From Hydractinia symbiolongicarpus (taxonomy: Eukaryota > Cnidaria > Hydrozoa > Anthoathecata > Hydractiniidae), in the NCBI RefSeq assembly GCF_029227915.1, contig NC_079884.1:22136001-22196000 (forward strand): DNA of 60,000 bases, given 5' to 3'. This document shows, piece by piece, positions 12,401-40,851 of the stretch (position 1 is its first letter; every line of letters starts with the position of its first letter). The notes under the pieces are model-generated. The model searched no databases. It had not been told where the DNA came from and saw only the letters and a program-made list of their open reading frames with translations. The position numbers and the translations under genes are program-made.

Positions 12401-15400
12401 ACAATGGTACCACCTGGTGAATATTTTAAGATATATCCAGCCAGTAATACGATATCAATATAGAAATGTTGTTTCACAGTGTATCTAAGGCAACGTTTTT
12501 AGATATCTTTTCTTTTCTGCTTCGTTTTTCGTTTTCAAATGGTTTTGGAATTCATTTAAAATTTTATATACACTAGTATGACACTGCAAAATTTTCACCT
12601 ATCCTGAAGTTATATGGATAAATCTAACAATATAAAATTAAAATAAAATCTCCGCTAATTCTGACAATTTTTTTAAAAATATTTTAAGGTTTTGTTTTTC
12701 ATTTTAGCATATTTTAAACTTTAAGTACACTAATGTCGAAATATAAAAAAAATAATAAAAAAAAAATCACGGTTACATCAGATGGATAATATAAAAATAC
12801 AAAACAATTATGGAAAGAAAAGATAACTCCAGAGACATATTGAATACTCATATTCACGGTTTTCAAGGTTCCTCTAGTGAATGATTAATATTGGTTTTTA
12901 AGATCCATTAGTCTGATTTCAATGTTTTTAGGGTTTAGCCGAGACCCTGTTATAAAAAAAATTATTTATTTACGAAACACAAAATCGTTGCGAAAATATT
13001 TCAGCATTTCATGCCATGGTGTGGCGAACACCTTAAAAAAAGAAGCTTTCAAACATTAAAAATTGCGCCTAATATAATAACAGACAAACTATATCCTATC
13101 TTCTTATAAAAAGAAGAAACATTGTTTGCCAAAAAAACATTTTCTACAAAATTTGTGAATTTTGGGCCTTCTTCCCTTAAAATATCTTGTTTGTCCATGC
13201 TACTACTTAAACGTATCTCTTGTCTTTTAGATATATGCGACTTAAAAGGGAAGCAGATCAATTCCTCACTTGGGATTGTGACATCACCAAACTACCCCAA
13301 CTTCTATCCAGTCAATGAGGATTGTAAAGCCACCTTTGTGTCTCCCGACGGATCTGGATTTATGTTGAAATTTGACGCGTTTCAGATAGGTTCACGAAGG
13401 TATGTCATAACTCCTTCTGTCACTGCCCCTTTACAGAGTGTCCACTCTATCAGGAATGTCAGACATTGTCAGGAAATATGAAAATATAGGCAAAAATGTC
13501 AGAAAAATGTAGTCTTTTTATGAAATATCGGAAAACGTCAGGAATTTTAAACTTTCCATTAACTCCCTGTAATGCATTTTATTTTAATATTTTTCCGATG
13601 TCAGTTTTTATCTTCGGCTTGTGTCACAACTATAGAAAAAAGTAGGGGATAAAATCTAGATTTTTTAACTAAACAATGTCAGGAGAATCAGAAAAAACCG
13701 AGGCAACTTTTCAGTGGACATCCTGCTTTAAACAATTTAAGATCTAAATCTCCTAATAATTCTTACTGGATTCCAATTTAACGCTGAATTTTAACTGCTT
13801 AACCATCAAGGGTCTGGTCACATTCACAATTTCACTCCGGGGTAAAACCAACCCCATGCTTGGTCAAGTTGTACTTACCGTAATACTCCAAATAAACGCC
13901 CCCTTCTATTAACCGCCCCCCTCGAATGGACGCCCCTCCTTTTCAGTCATTTTTAAATAAACGCCCCTCTCGAATAGACGCCCCTTAAAAATGTCAAAAA
14001 GTTTAATAAACGCCCCGGGCGTTTATTTGAAGCATTACGGTAGTAGTTACATGCGTTTGCCGAGTTAAAATTTCGCCCCGGAGTGATTTTAATCCTGTCT
14101 TTCGCATAGGGGCGAGATTTCACTTCGGGGCGAAAACTCATGATTTTTACATGCAACCGCATTGCTCTGGGCGAAAAACGTTATAGAAGTAAATACACAA
14201 AATTATGCTGAAAAAGGAATGTTTTTCTATCGCTTATATATGCTTAAATATTTTACTATTTCTTGAAGAAGTTGTTGTGCCGCTTGCGTGTTCCACGTAA
14301 GTGATTTTATGAAAAATTACTTTCACCCCGGGGAGAATTGACCATGTAACTTAATTCTTTTTCGGCCCGGTATGAAATCTCACCCCGGAGCGAATTTCAC
14401 CCCTTTTGCATGTAATCATACCCTAAGGCAGTTTTGTTGGATTCTTTGATGTTCTTAAATAAAAACATCTTCTTAAAAAAGACAGCCTCCTAACAAGACA
14501 ACAAACATGTTGATGTTGTTTATAACTTCGTGTATAATTTAGCGGAGTTATGGAGTGCAAAAACGATTACTTGGAAGTTTATTACAACGACAAAGCAGAA
14601 CGAATCTGCGGAAAGGAACCTTCCATACCAACGGTGCATATCCCTTCCACGAAATTTACCATGACGTTTCACTCAACACACGTGAAGAAGGAGAATCGAG
14701 GCTTTGTGTTGACCTACGTCACAAAAAAATACGCAAAAAAATACGCAGTAGACAAGAAGACAGGTATATATAAGTGGAAATGTCCTCAGGATTTTATAAG
14801 CATTTTTTATAATCAAAAGGTTTATAAACATATCCAAGCTCAAATAAGCATATGTCAACCATATTGTCCAGCCTTGGTGAATCCTTTTGGTATGTTTTTT
14901 TTCATGTGCTATGGGTGTTTTAATGACACACTGATACTGTCTAAACTTGCTTTGTGTAAATATACCTTTAGTTTTGTTGCTGTTTTTTAAAGGTAAAAAT
15001 GGGACTATTTCATATTTTATCTTAAGAATAACAAATGCATACTCTAAGTCTTACATTTTTTTTTGCATAAGCATATCGCAGCTTGATTTTGAATTTTGTA
15101 AAACATGTACTTTTTAGAATATCCCGTTCTTTAAAACTTGTATGCGTGACGTCAACTACTTAAAATTGCCTCTTCAGACATATCCCACAACCCCTTTCCC
15201 TAGGCCCCTCCTATCTTCATTGGGACTGCTTATTTATTTTGGGTTATTTCAACTTTTATAGCAACTAAACTTCAAGCATACAGCCAAACAATAAATCAAT
15301 GGTCACAAAATCGACAACCTATTGCAGCTAGCAATACAATGAATCAAACAATAGAGCCAGGTAATGAACTTTCTTTCAGTTTTTTTAAATGAATACTGAT

Positions 15401-18400
15401 TATGACGTACTTAGGTGAGCAGCTGATAAACATACTAGATGACAAACAAAAATAACTAACGGTGAATTTCTACGCAAAAACAAAACCAATTGGAATAATA
15501 CCTTAATTTGATTGGTTATTCTGCTTATTGACATTTTGTGTTTATTTTCTTTACGTTTCTGTCCGCAAGAAATGTTGAGATATTTTTAAAATTACATTTT
15601 CCGATCTGTTCCATTCTTGGATGGAAATTCACCTATATTTTGAAATAATGGTGCCAATAGTGTATTTATTAGACGGGTTTCCATTTAGCCTCGTCAATCA
15701 AAAAGAGCGTACTGACCAAACCAACTGAAGGGATGATCAGAGACAAAAATGAACTGGTGAAGGTGCTCCTAGAGTTGTCAGAAGGTATCATCAATTACAA
15801 CTAATTAGTTTTGTTTCATACCCATAATAATATTAAAATATATACATTTTCAAAACTTTAATAAACTTTTAAAATAGAAATAAATAATTTGCGCGAAAAA
15901 TTTTTCAAAATGAAGATTTTAAATTTAGCGAGATTTAAATTTTTCCGAATTTCAAGGAATTTCATGATTTTTTTTTCCTGTTGCGTGCGGAACTGAAATT
16001 TGCATAATTATATAAATAAAGTGGTATGCGAGTCAAACGAAAACAAAATCGTTTTTCAAAAGAAAAAGGAAAAAATTTTAAAAATTAATTTTTGCGGGAG
16101 CTAATTGGTAAGTATTAACTAATATTTTTTAATAATTTCTATTGGAACAAAATACAATATAAATGCAACTAATAAAACTAATTACAAGTAAGAAAAAAGC
16201 GTGTAGTTATTATCATTGACACTTGACATTTTCACGATGATTTTAGAAAGGACTACATACACTTGTCAATCACACAGCAAACGAACTACCTGCTACTTTT
16301 TAAGTTTGATTCGTTTAATTATGTACTAACTGGTCTCTGTTTAAGAACGGGGCTTACTATAACTGACTATAACTCACTCTAACCGACTGGTAGTCTTGTG
16401 GTAGAGCTTTTGCTTCAAGTGCAGGAGGTCTCGGGTTCAAACTCCGACCGAGTCATGCCAGAGACTATAAAAGTGTAAATCTATCTCAGGCGGATGTCTG
16501 GTTGAGCGATTGCTGTGCTTTCATGACTTTTGTAGCTCAAATGAGAGCTTTAAATGCACTAGGACCCCTTTCGCAGGACCCTCCTTGATAGCAGTACCAA
16601 AAAGAACTAAAGAGGTTATCCTGGGTAAATAATTTCAATATTGATAAAAAAGAGTTAAAAACTAGGAAGTATTTGGCCATGTAATAGCATCTAGCCAGCA
16701 CATCCAGTTACGAGCGGATCCAATGACTCGTAAAAGGATATTGCAATCCAAACACCAAAATGCAAATCTTAGTTGAGAAAGGTGTATTGTAATTCTGAAC
16801 TCCGCACTAACACGTCCTTATATTTGCCTAGTAAATCCTGACCAACTGCGTACTGCTTTACGAAAACGAAACCGTATACCAGAACGTCCGCAAAACGTGA
16901 AGAAATCTTACATCCCTACCCCTACAGACTATACATACACATACACAGATTACAACGCAGGACAGTCGAACTGGCTGAACGACGACGCTCTTAAACGTGT
17001 TACTGATCACGTGGTCCAAACATTCGAAGACGATTTGACTTTGTTAGGTGCTACACCTCTACGCATTCCGTCTCGACCAGGTAACACTAACGACAACACT
17101 GACTGAATTCACGTAACCCTAACACCAATTGCAATTCTAACTTTCTTCTGCACAGACTTGTTTTGTAATGTTCCGTATGTTTTTACTTTAGAAGCCAATG
17201 CTGTACCAAACCCTTCATCATTCGTAGATGTTGGCTTAAAAATGGGCGAGACAAGAACTCTCCACCGAGCACTACCAAACCAACCACAAGCAGTAAACGA
17301 AGATAAATTGCAAGAATTACAAGTGAAAAGTAGTATACCCAAACACACTTGGCAAAACTCTTTGCCTTGGGGAACTCCTGAGCTTTCAAAGTTGACCCCG
17401 ACAGCTTTCAAGCAAGCCAAAACTCAACAAAAAGCTGTAGACAGTCTACTTAACGGTATAAACGACGGTGATATTGCATCACAGAGTAAATCAATCATAA
17501 ACAAGGCAGGAAAACCATCCCTTGCGTACCAAGCCGAAAAACCATCAAGTGTAAACCAACCACAAGCTATCCAACAAAGAATGTCCATGCTGCCTAATGC
17601 TTTAACTCGTCCTGCAACTACAGCTTACGAAAGTGTTAAGGGATTGGGTGCTACTGCTAATTCGTATCGTCCGTCACCGCTAAGCAGATACTCTGAGGCG
17701 GTGTCTAAGCCGATTAACAATTTTTACGGTACGAAGGAAAGTATTATACCAAAACGAACTGGACCAAATAAGATAGATTTAAATGTGGGCACGCAACGAA
17801 CGGAAAAAACTCTAATACCGCACCCATACCTTGGGCTTCAAAAAGATGTCACCACAGTTATTGCAAAAAAATCCAGAATTACTCAACCGCAAACGATGTA
17901 TAAAAAACCTGAGACTTATGCAGCACCTGTTTGGGGTGGCAATAGGTGGTATCAGAATACAGTCCCAGGTAAGTGTATGCATGCAAAGTATAAAAAAAGC
18001 TAGAAGGTTCTCACCCCTCTTCTGTGAGTGCGATGCATTACGATAGTGGCAGATGTGAATCCCCTTGCATTAAATATTAAAAAAATATAAATAATTGTCG
18101 TCATTTTTATTCAGGTATAGTGAGGAACCAGATGAACATGCCACAATTCTCCATGATGCAACAGCAGTATCAGCCCACCGCAGCACACTGGCAACCTGCG
18201 GTGCACTCACAACCAATTCCATCAATGTACACTCAACCATACCAACCTCAACAACAGCCATACTGGCAACAAGCAGTGAGAAGACAGTATCAGTCGTTTC
18301 CCTTTATGTATATTCCGCATTTTGGCATGTTCAACAGTAAGTATATATTTACACGCTATTTTATGACCTTCTTGAACAATATAGTCATCAACACCTGTGC

Positions 18401-18806
18401 CTATCGCAAAAATTAATTCTCGCTAAAAATCCTTAAAATGATCATTTGCGATATTTTAGAGAAGCCCATTCACGAAATTTATTTCCCTCGATTTTGCGAT
18501 TTTTTTTAATTCGCGAAAATGTCTACCTCGAGAGTATTTACAATTAAAACAACAATACTTTTAGACCACTGTCCACCGAAATCATCGTTTACGTGCAGGG
18601 ATATTGTTTTCCATCCTGTTTGTAATAACGATAACGACTGTTTGGACTTACGCTTGGGCTGTTGCGAAACATCCTGCAATTACGCACAAAGAGTTTGCGT
18701 GGCAAAAGGTATTTGTTTATATTCGCTTCCATTTTAAATGCTAGAAATTTCTATATTATACTTACTCGCGGTTCCTGCAGAGTTAAAGGGGCTACGAACC
18801 GGTTAA
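59..18806 (+). CDS. ADAMTS-like secreted protein with inactive-looking metalloprotease, TSP1, CUB and WAP domains (5' end outside window)
   Basis: Exons: 59-183, 293-427, 831-990, 1447-1542, 2011-2159, 2258-2321, 3311-3416, 4019-4149, 4688-4862, 6531-6743, 7456-7585, 8047-8251, 8933-9098, 9177-9315, 9946-10205, 13231-13399, 14543-14763, 15262-15360, 15689-15784, 16832-17080, 17192-17968, 18115-18336, 18565-18708, perhaps 18781-18806. All are GT-AG and phases join in one frame (about 1,410 residues). Order: reprolysin end with HQTGHSLGMDHD and a Met-turn HIMS, disintegrin-like, TSP1 (WTQWS, CSRTCGG), Cys-rich ending [11 protein letters not shown], three TSP1, two CUB, low-complexity tail, WAP-like knot. 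The family comprises secreted extracellular-matrix proteases; CUB pairs occur in ADAMTS13. Here catalytic Glu is Gln and no spacer was found, so a non-proteolytic matrix or binding role is inferred. The first exon boundary (59) and the last exon are uncertain. Prodomain and signal peptide lie upstream of the window. Confidence 0.93.
831..2159 (+). other. ADAMTS disintegrin-like domain and first TSP1 repeat (exons 831-990, 1447-1542, 2011-2159)
   Basis: The segment from [10 protein letters not shown] through [30 protein letters not shown] and EAICVEKG has the cysteine spacing of the ADAMTS disintegrin-like domain. It leads straight into the central TSP1 repeat, with [17 protein letters not shown] (tryptophan ladder plus the CSxTCGG motif that is commonly O-fucosylated in this family). 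The TSP1 finishes in exons 2258-2321 and 3311-3416. Splice donor 2159/2160 uses GTTAAT; shifting the join by one base from the apparent CCCAAG end is needed to keep the frame. Confidence 0.9.
4195..4640. repeat. Intron repeat rich in 'cgcgaaaa' motifs
   Basis: This intron stretch repeatedly contains forms of ttcgcaaa, gcgaatatt, gcgaaaatt and cctcgcgaaat on both strands. Similar runs occur at about 10375-10560, 15840-16110 and 18400-18525, all in introns of the same gene. This suggests a dispersed low-copy mobile repeat, probably non-autonomous. Clean termini were not resolved. Confidence 0.5.
6531..9098 (+). other. Three C-terminal TSP1 repeats directly after a short helical linker
   Basis: Exon 6531-6743 begins with a charged, probably helical segment (residues like [17 protein letters not shown]) and then enters TSP1 number 2 ([10 protein letters not shown]), finished in 7456-7585 (CDRSPCPP). 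Exon 8047-8251 holds TSP1 number 3 ([11 protein letters not shown] ... CNLSPC). Number 4 is split between the end of that exon and 8933-9098 ([16 protein letters not shown] ... HNPC). The helical linker occupies the place where ADAMTS proteins normally have the spacer domain of about 120-130 residues; only about 80 residues separate [11 protein letters not shown] from TSP1 number 2. Confidence 0.88.
8281..8655. repeat. Short interspersed/tandem repeat with gggtgc(g/a)ctta units
   Basis: Within the intron 8252-8932 the motif 'acgggtgcgctta' or its a/g variant recurs: near 8300, near 8570, and three times in a row with spacing of about 18-20 bases at 8605-8650. The two outer clusters bracket 300 bp with no coding signal. 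It is probably a degenerate MITE or minisatellite. Confidence 0.5.
10805..12228 (-). CDS. Small secreted Ly6/uPAR (three-finger) domain protein, nested antisense in an ADAMTS intron
   Basis: Two exons on the minus strand, 12171-12228 and 10805-11073, join S-G|AC with GT-AG ends to give 108 residues. Exon 1 is almost entirely a signal peptide ([17 protein letters not shown]); a second ATG at 12222 is an equally good start and gives 106 residues. Exon 2 carries the three-finger cysteine pattern, starting MCYDC and ending KCCDAEKCN with twelve cysteines in the mature part. It stops shortly after the diagnostic CN, with no hydrophobic tail, so it is probably secreted rather than GPI-anchored. The family includes receptor ligands, CD59-like inhibitors and other modulators; the exact role is unknown. 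The whole gene lies in the intron 10206-13230 on the opposite strand. Confidence 0.86.
13800..14425. repeat. Composite inverted-repeat element with GC-rich 'cgcccc' core
   Basis: In the intron between the two CUB2 exons, 'taccgtaatactccaaataaacgccc' near 13878 is mirrored by 'cgggcgtttatttgaagcattacggta' near 14016-14042, forming a ~168-bp palindromic unit. It sits inside a wider region in which 'caccccgg'/'ccggggtgaaat' motifs recur in both orientations. The outer edges 'agggtctggtcacattcac' (about 13809) and the reverse complement of 'gcatgtaatcataccct' (about 14408) resemble each other. It reads as one MITE nested in another. Confidence 0.65.
15262..18708 (+). other. Low-complexity Pro/Gln/Tyr-rich tail and WAP-like cysteine-rich module
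   Basis: Exons 15262-15360, 15689-15784, 16832-17080, 17192-17968 and 18115-18336 encode about 480 residues without a recognisable fold. They include a [14 protein letters not shown] patch, many NQPQ-type stretches, and a Gln/Tyr/Pro-rich end ([25 protein letters not shown]). Exon 18565-18708 then gives [23 protein letters not shown] and RVC, a spacing close to the WAP four-disulfide core (the DxDC and CC pairs are typical). All joins are phase 1 with G or A carried over, so these exons form a symmetrical run. Function is unknown; such tails are compatible with matrix or cuticle interaction. Confidence 0.8.
16382..16640 (+). mobile_element. tRNA-derived SINE, copy 1
   Basis: The 5' part is tRNA-like, with an A-box-type tract (tagtcttgtggtagagc) and a B box (gggttcaaactcc), followed by a conserved non-tRNA body ending near tatcctgggtaaa. 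A second copy with the same head, body and end is present at 32378-32674 on the minus strand. A shared body fused to a tRNA-like head, rather than a free tRNA, identifies a SINE. It lies in the ADAMTS-like intron 15785-16831. Confidence 0.85.
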
Positions 18807-19127
18807 AATGCTCACATTCCGTATATCCCGCGCACATATTAAAAATCCGGCAAACGCGTTTTGCGCAATGAACAGACCTGCTCAATGAACAGACTAGACT
18901 TTGCTCGCTGGTTCAATATTTTTTTTCGAAAAGTATATTACAAGACTCATTCTGGATGAAAACATGACCAAGGCTTGAGAAGATAAAAATTCTAGATTTA
19001 GCTATATGTTCGAGTCTGTAAATTACATACATGCCGGAAAAATAGCCAGTTTTGTTTTTCGCCGCCATCAGCTCGACTTTCCTGTAGGTCACTAAAGTCG
19101 AAAACCAACAGACGTTCCGTAGCCCCT
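18787..19127. mobile_element. 341-bp MITE with TTAA target duplication
   Basis: The ends read AGGGGCTACG... and ...CGTAGCCCCT, a perfect 10-bp terminal inverted repeat with partial similarity beyond, and each end is flanked directly by TTAA (18783-18786 and 19128-19131). TTAA targets are typical of piggyBac- and Kolobok-type elements. No coding capacity is visible. Its left end coincides with the possible last ADAMTS-like exon. Confidence 0.8.
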
Positions 19128-21598
19128 TTAAGGCAAATTTACATATACCAGTGATGACATTTGAAAAAGTGAATAAAATGCAATTCAAATTACCAGAAAA
19201 AAATCGAACTCTGTCCCCAAAATCATAATGTAAGGATACAATTAAAAGTGTATTGAAAAAAGGGTGTTTCCTTTGAAAATACTTGATAACACTTGTATTT
19301 TATTCGCAAAATAAAATCCGGGGAATTTTTGTGCAAAAATTAATACTAAAATAAAATTTGATAAAAGCAAAAATTATTATGTCAATTTAGTAGAATTTTT
19401 TATTATAAAACAAATTCTCGTAATAAGCCCTAAATAATGTTAATGTCTCTACTGGTGAACCAAATATGAGAGAAACTACATTACAAATTACATTTACAGC
19501 AAGCTGAAGTCACGCGCACACACAACATTTTGCTCTGTACGTTCCAACATGATGCTGAAGCAGAGAAGTGATGAAAAGACAAGTGTTCATGCAACATACA
19601 AGCAAGATTGCCAAGAAGTTATTTAGTGGGTTAATCAAAACACGTGTTTGGAATCGTAAGCGTAAACACTGGTGGTTTCAGACAATAATAAATAGCGTTA
19701 TATACCCTTACACGCCCTTCTAAAGCATGAATAATTGCTTTCGACGTTGATTGTAAGACATATGATTTCTCTCTATAGCATCTATAGCAGGTTTTTCTTT
19801 TTTTCTTCAATTATTTAACTTTTGCCGATTTGACATGTGAACTGTGAGGTTTATTTTTAGCGTCTTTGCACAATTTATTATTATCATTAATGACTATTTT
19901 AGCTTGTCAAATTGAAATAAATACTCGAAGAAAACCCAAGTAACCCCTATCTTCTCGATTTTGAATCATGGACGCATTTTTAATATTTAGTAAAATGACC
20001 CAGATTTTGACTGAAGGATCGGTTTTATTTTCCCAGCTAATTTTTAATTTTTAAATAACTTTTTTTTAAAAAATGGTTTAATCAGCTAAAGCTAAAAGAC
20101 ACGAGAAGAAAAAAGTGATAGGAAAAACCTCCCTAAAATTGCTGACATACAAATATATATAACAGTAAAATATACGTTAATAATTATGCCAGAAGAAAGT
20201 GGCATCGGGTAAAGATTTTATTAATATACGCCTAAAACAAATGATGCTTATAGATGCTAAAATTATGTAAATATATCTACCTGTAAATAATTAAGTTTTG
20301 TAGCTAATTGTAAATATATATTTTTACATCCACATATTTTCCGCATTTCTTCTTTCGCCTTTTTTTCCCTCACAAATATAATAACGCGTTAGCGTTGATT
20401 TCTTGAAGCTCTAATTGATTTCCATGAGCACAAAGATTGTTGTACAGCTGTTGTACAAAAGACCCTAAAGTTACACAACATATGACCAAGGGATTTATTG
20501 TAACTTTTCGTAAACCAAGGTTTAACTATTGTTAGATTTTATATATATTTTTAAATTTTCGTAGTTTGCCAGCTGTTGGAATCAAGTGTGATAAACGAGC
20601 GGGTTGGTTTAAAAAATAGCAAACGATACGATGCAACGCCATCTTAATTTTTTATTTCATATTTCGATTTTGTCCAGTTACACAAGTAGTTTTTTTTTAA
20701 TTTGCTTGAATACTCTTGTACAAGGGGGAGTACATAAAATAGCTTTTCATATATTCTGGTCTGCAAAATGACTTAGATAAATTTGATTTTACAATCATTT
20801 TTTCAAACTTTTAGCTACCTTTCTTTATTTGTTTAAAATCATTGGTTTACGTGTTTTTTATCATACTCGACTACCACAGCTACTGCACCTGTATTCTACT
20901 AAATAATCGCCCCTGATGAAGAAACACCCCTCAGAAGAAGCAATAATAATCGCTTCTGCCAAATGAAAACACATCTCTCTAGATCACAGACACAAATCGG
21001 AGCAGATTGATTACTTTCAAGTCTAAAAGTTTTAGCAAATTTCAAAAAAAACATTTTTATAAAGCACCGATTTCGTTCATTTTCGAGTCAAATTCATCTT
21101 AAAATATAAATACACGCTTTTCTTTTTTCATTAATTTTAAATTAATAAGCGCTCCTGCTAATAAAACGGCTATACTGAGCAAGCAACTGAAGCATCACTT
21201 CAAAGTATTACTAGGGTCCTAATTTTTATGTCTATCTTCAACGCGATTACACTTCATCCATCCAAAAACATAAAATTGAACAAGAAATTTTTCCCATGAA
21301 TTTTTTGTTTCATTAACTTTACGGAATATTTTTCTCGCGAAATGTCTACATGTTACAATCGGTAGTCGCAAATACTAGAGGATCACATAGCATAGGTTTC
21401 TTGCACACAAAACCCCCCAGAAAAACAGTATACAAGATAAACTTTTTTTTCACTTTTCTTTTCACTTTCCCCTCAGTTAGTTTTTTACAATATTTGGTAC
21501 TTTGTTGGATAAAATTTTCGTCCTCCAAATAAAAAATACGTCATAATGAAGCTGGCTCCATTCTTCCCTTATATGAACAACGTAAAAGCACGTAAAAG
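19128..21598. other. Intergenic, AT-rich, between ADAMTS-like 3' end and NDOR1 3' end
   Basis: Convergent intergenic space. An aataaa-type signal occurs near 19172, but assignment as the polyadenylation site is a guess. I see no convincing ORF, RNA gene or transposon terminus here. Confidence 0.5.
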
Positions 21599-21647
21599 CT
21601 TAGTAAAAGCACAAACATGCTGGATGCACGTTTGTGCTTTTACTAAG
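21599..21647. other. Perfect 18-bp stem-loop 56 bp past the NDOR1 stop codon
   Basis: Left arm CTTAGTAAAAGCACAAAC (21599-21616) is exactly complementary to the right arm (21630-21647), separated by a 13-nt loop. It lies just downstream of the NDOR1 stop (21703-21705), so on the minus strand it would fall in the 3' UTR. It could be an RNA hairpin or a relic foldback element. Confidence 0.85.
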
Positions 21648-21702
21648 TGGCGAGCGAACAATTCACAGTCACCCTACGATGATATAATTTCTAGCTACCT
21701 TG

Positions 21703-39535
<17,833 letters not shown>

Positions 39536-39915
39536 ATTTGTTGATAATATTAGTAGTAGATATGTATTTAACAGAATGCTATTAAAAAGCAAAGATGACA
39601 GCAACAAAAAAAAAACAACATCGATCGGAAACGAAACAACAACAACAGATAACCCAACTTTGCAACCAAATAGCACATGCAATTTGTCAAAGTTGCTTGT
39701 CTGGTTAAACTACCCCTGGATGATGGTAGCTACAAAACCAGAACTATTTAGTTTAGCTTAATTTAAAGGATTTTCCTGACTACTGTTTGACTAACATGTT
39801 TTCTTTTTTAATTTAGCTACCTAGCTAGCTATAGCTAGTTAACTTGAACCAATAAAGGTTTTGCTTTTTTTTTTATTCTAATTTTTGTTGAGTACTCTCC
39901 TATATCCTTACTGTT

Positions 39916-39921
39916 GTTAAG
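39916..39921. repeat. Target-site duplication, left (GTTAAG)
   Basis: Identical to 45146-45151, directly abutting both TIR ends of the DNA transposon. Confidence 0.9.
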
Positions 39922-39931
39922 TACGATGGCC

Positions 39932-40125
39932 CCTATGGCTCACTTCTCTTCTCAATAAAAACACTTCTCTTCTTAGTCAAAACACTTCTCTTCTGTATAA
40001 CAACACTTCTCTTCTGTATAAGAAACTTCTCTACTTTGATACCCAAAGTTCTCTTCCGTTCGAAACACTACTCTTCCAAGTGCGAAACACTTCTCTTCCA
40101 AGTGCGAAACACTTCTCTTCCAAAA
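39932..40125. repeat. Left subterminal CACTTCTCTTC array
   Basis: About eight copies of (a)cacttctcttc(t/c), spaced roughly 17-30 bp, run inward from the left TIR. The inverse array gaagagaagtg is at 45020-45130. Repeated subterminal motifs usually act as transposase binding sites. Confidence 0.85.
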
Positions 40126-40620
40126 GCTCGAAAATTTCCCAGACTGAATCTGATCCTTAATATATGAATTTATCCAGATCTTGTTTATGAATAAATGGCA
40201 CACCCCGGGTTCTGCGCATAGGAAGTTTTGTGCCCAGTAAGGTTTGCATAAATTCTTATGGGGGCATATTAATGTTTCTACAAAATTAGATTTTTCGCGG
40301 GAAAAACTTTGCGAAATTTCAAGCTATATTCTTATACGGTCCCAGAAGCGTAGTACGAAATTGCTTTTTTTATCTAGTTTCCACTAACTTTGAACTTTTA
40401 TAATTGCGATTCGGCGAAACTAGAACGTTTTGCGGCTTACAATTGACCCTATTTTATCCGGGAATAAATATTGATTGTGATGTCTGTTAGGAACAGAACT
40501 AGTGGTTTACAAAAACCAAGATATTTTTTTGTAACAATAAACATTGTGATGTTTGTTGGGAAAAGAACTCGTTGTTTTCAAAAAATAAGATATATATTTC
40601 TAAAATTCAAGCATTTTACA

Positions 40621-40644
40621 TAATAATAATAATAATAATAATAA
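40621..40644. repeat. (TAA)8 microsatellite at the LINE 3' end
   Basis: Eight TAA units mark the LINE 3' terminus (TTA on the element's own strand). Confidence 0.9.
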
Positions 40645-40851
40645 ATATTTAAAGTGGCTAGCCCAGAAAATCACAAAAACCTATAGTTAGTGGATTGTTT
40701 CCACTGGGGGCCACTAGAACAAAAAAGAAACAAAAAATGATAAACCTTAGACTGCCTCAGCTCAATCAAACATAGTAACATTTATAATCTGTGAAAATTG
40801 AAAAGAAAAAGAATAAAAAACAAAAATTAAAAAATTCAAAAGTGATCTCCA

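Larger units (their letters stand above)
9177..14763 (+). other. Two CUB domains of the ADAMTS-like gene
   Basis: CUB1 is encoded by 9177-9315 and 9946-10205 ([21 protein letters not shown], then [34 protein letters not shown]). CUB2 is encoded by 13231-13399 and 14543-14763 ([14 protein letters not shown], then [30 protein letters not shown]). The G-x-I-x-SPxYPxxY signature and the late SxxxxxGFxLxY strand are clear in both, and each domain is split once by an intron. CUB pairs bind ligands or partners in many secreted proteases. The order TSP1s then two CUBs resembles ADAMTS13, but orthology was not tested. Confidence 0.9.

Noticed and set aside
16382-16455. Functional tRNA gene
   Set aside because: The A and B boxes are present, but the acceptor stem pairs poorly and the same downstream body follows a second copy at 32.4-32.7 kb, so it is a SINE head.
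39973-40203. Cys/Glu-rich small protein on the minus strand (EEKC repeats)
   Set aside because: It is only the subterminal CACTTCTCTTC array of the DNA transposon read as protein.
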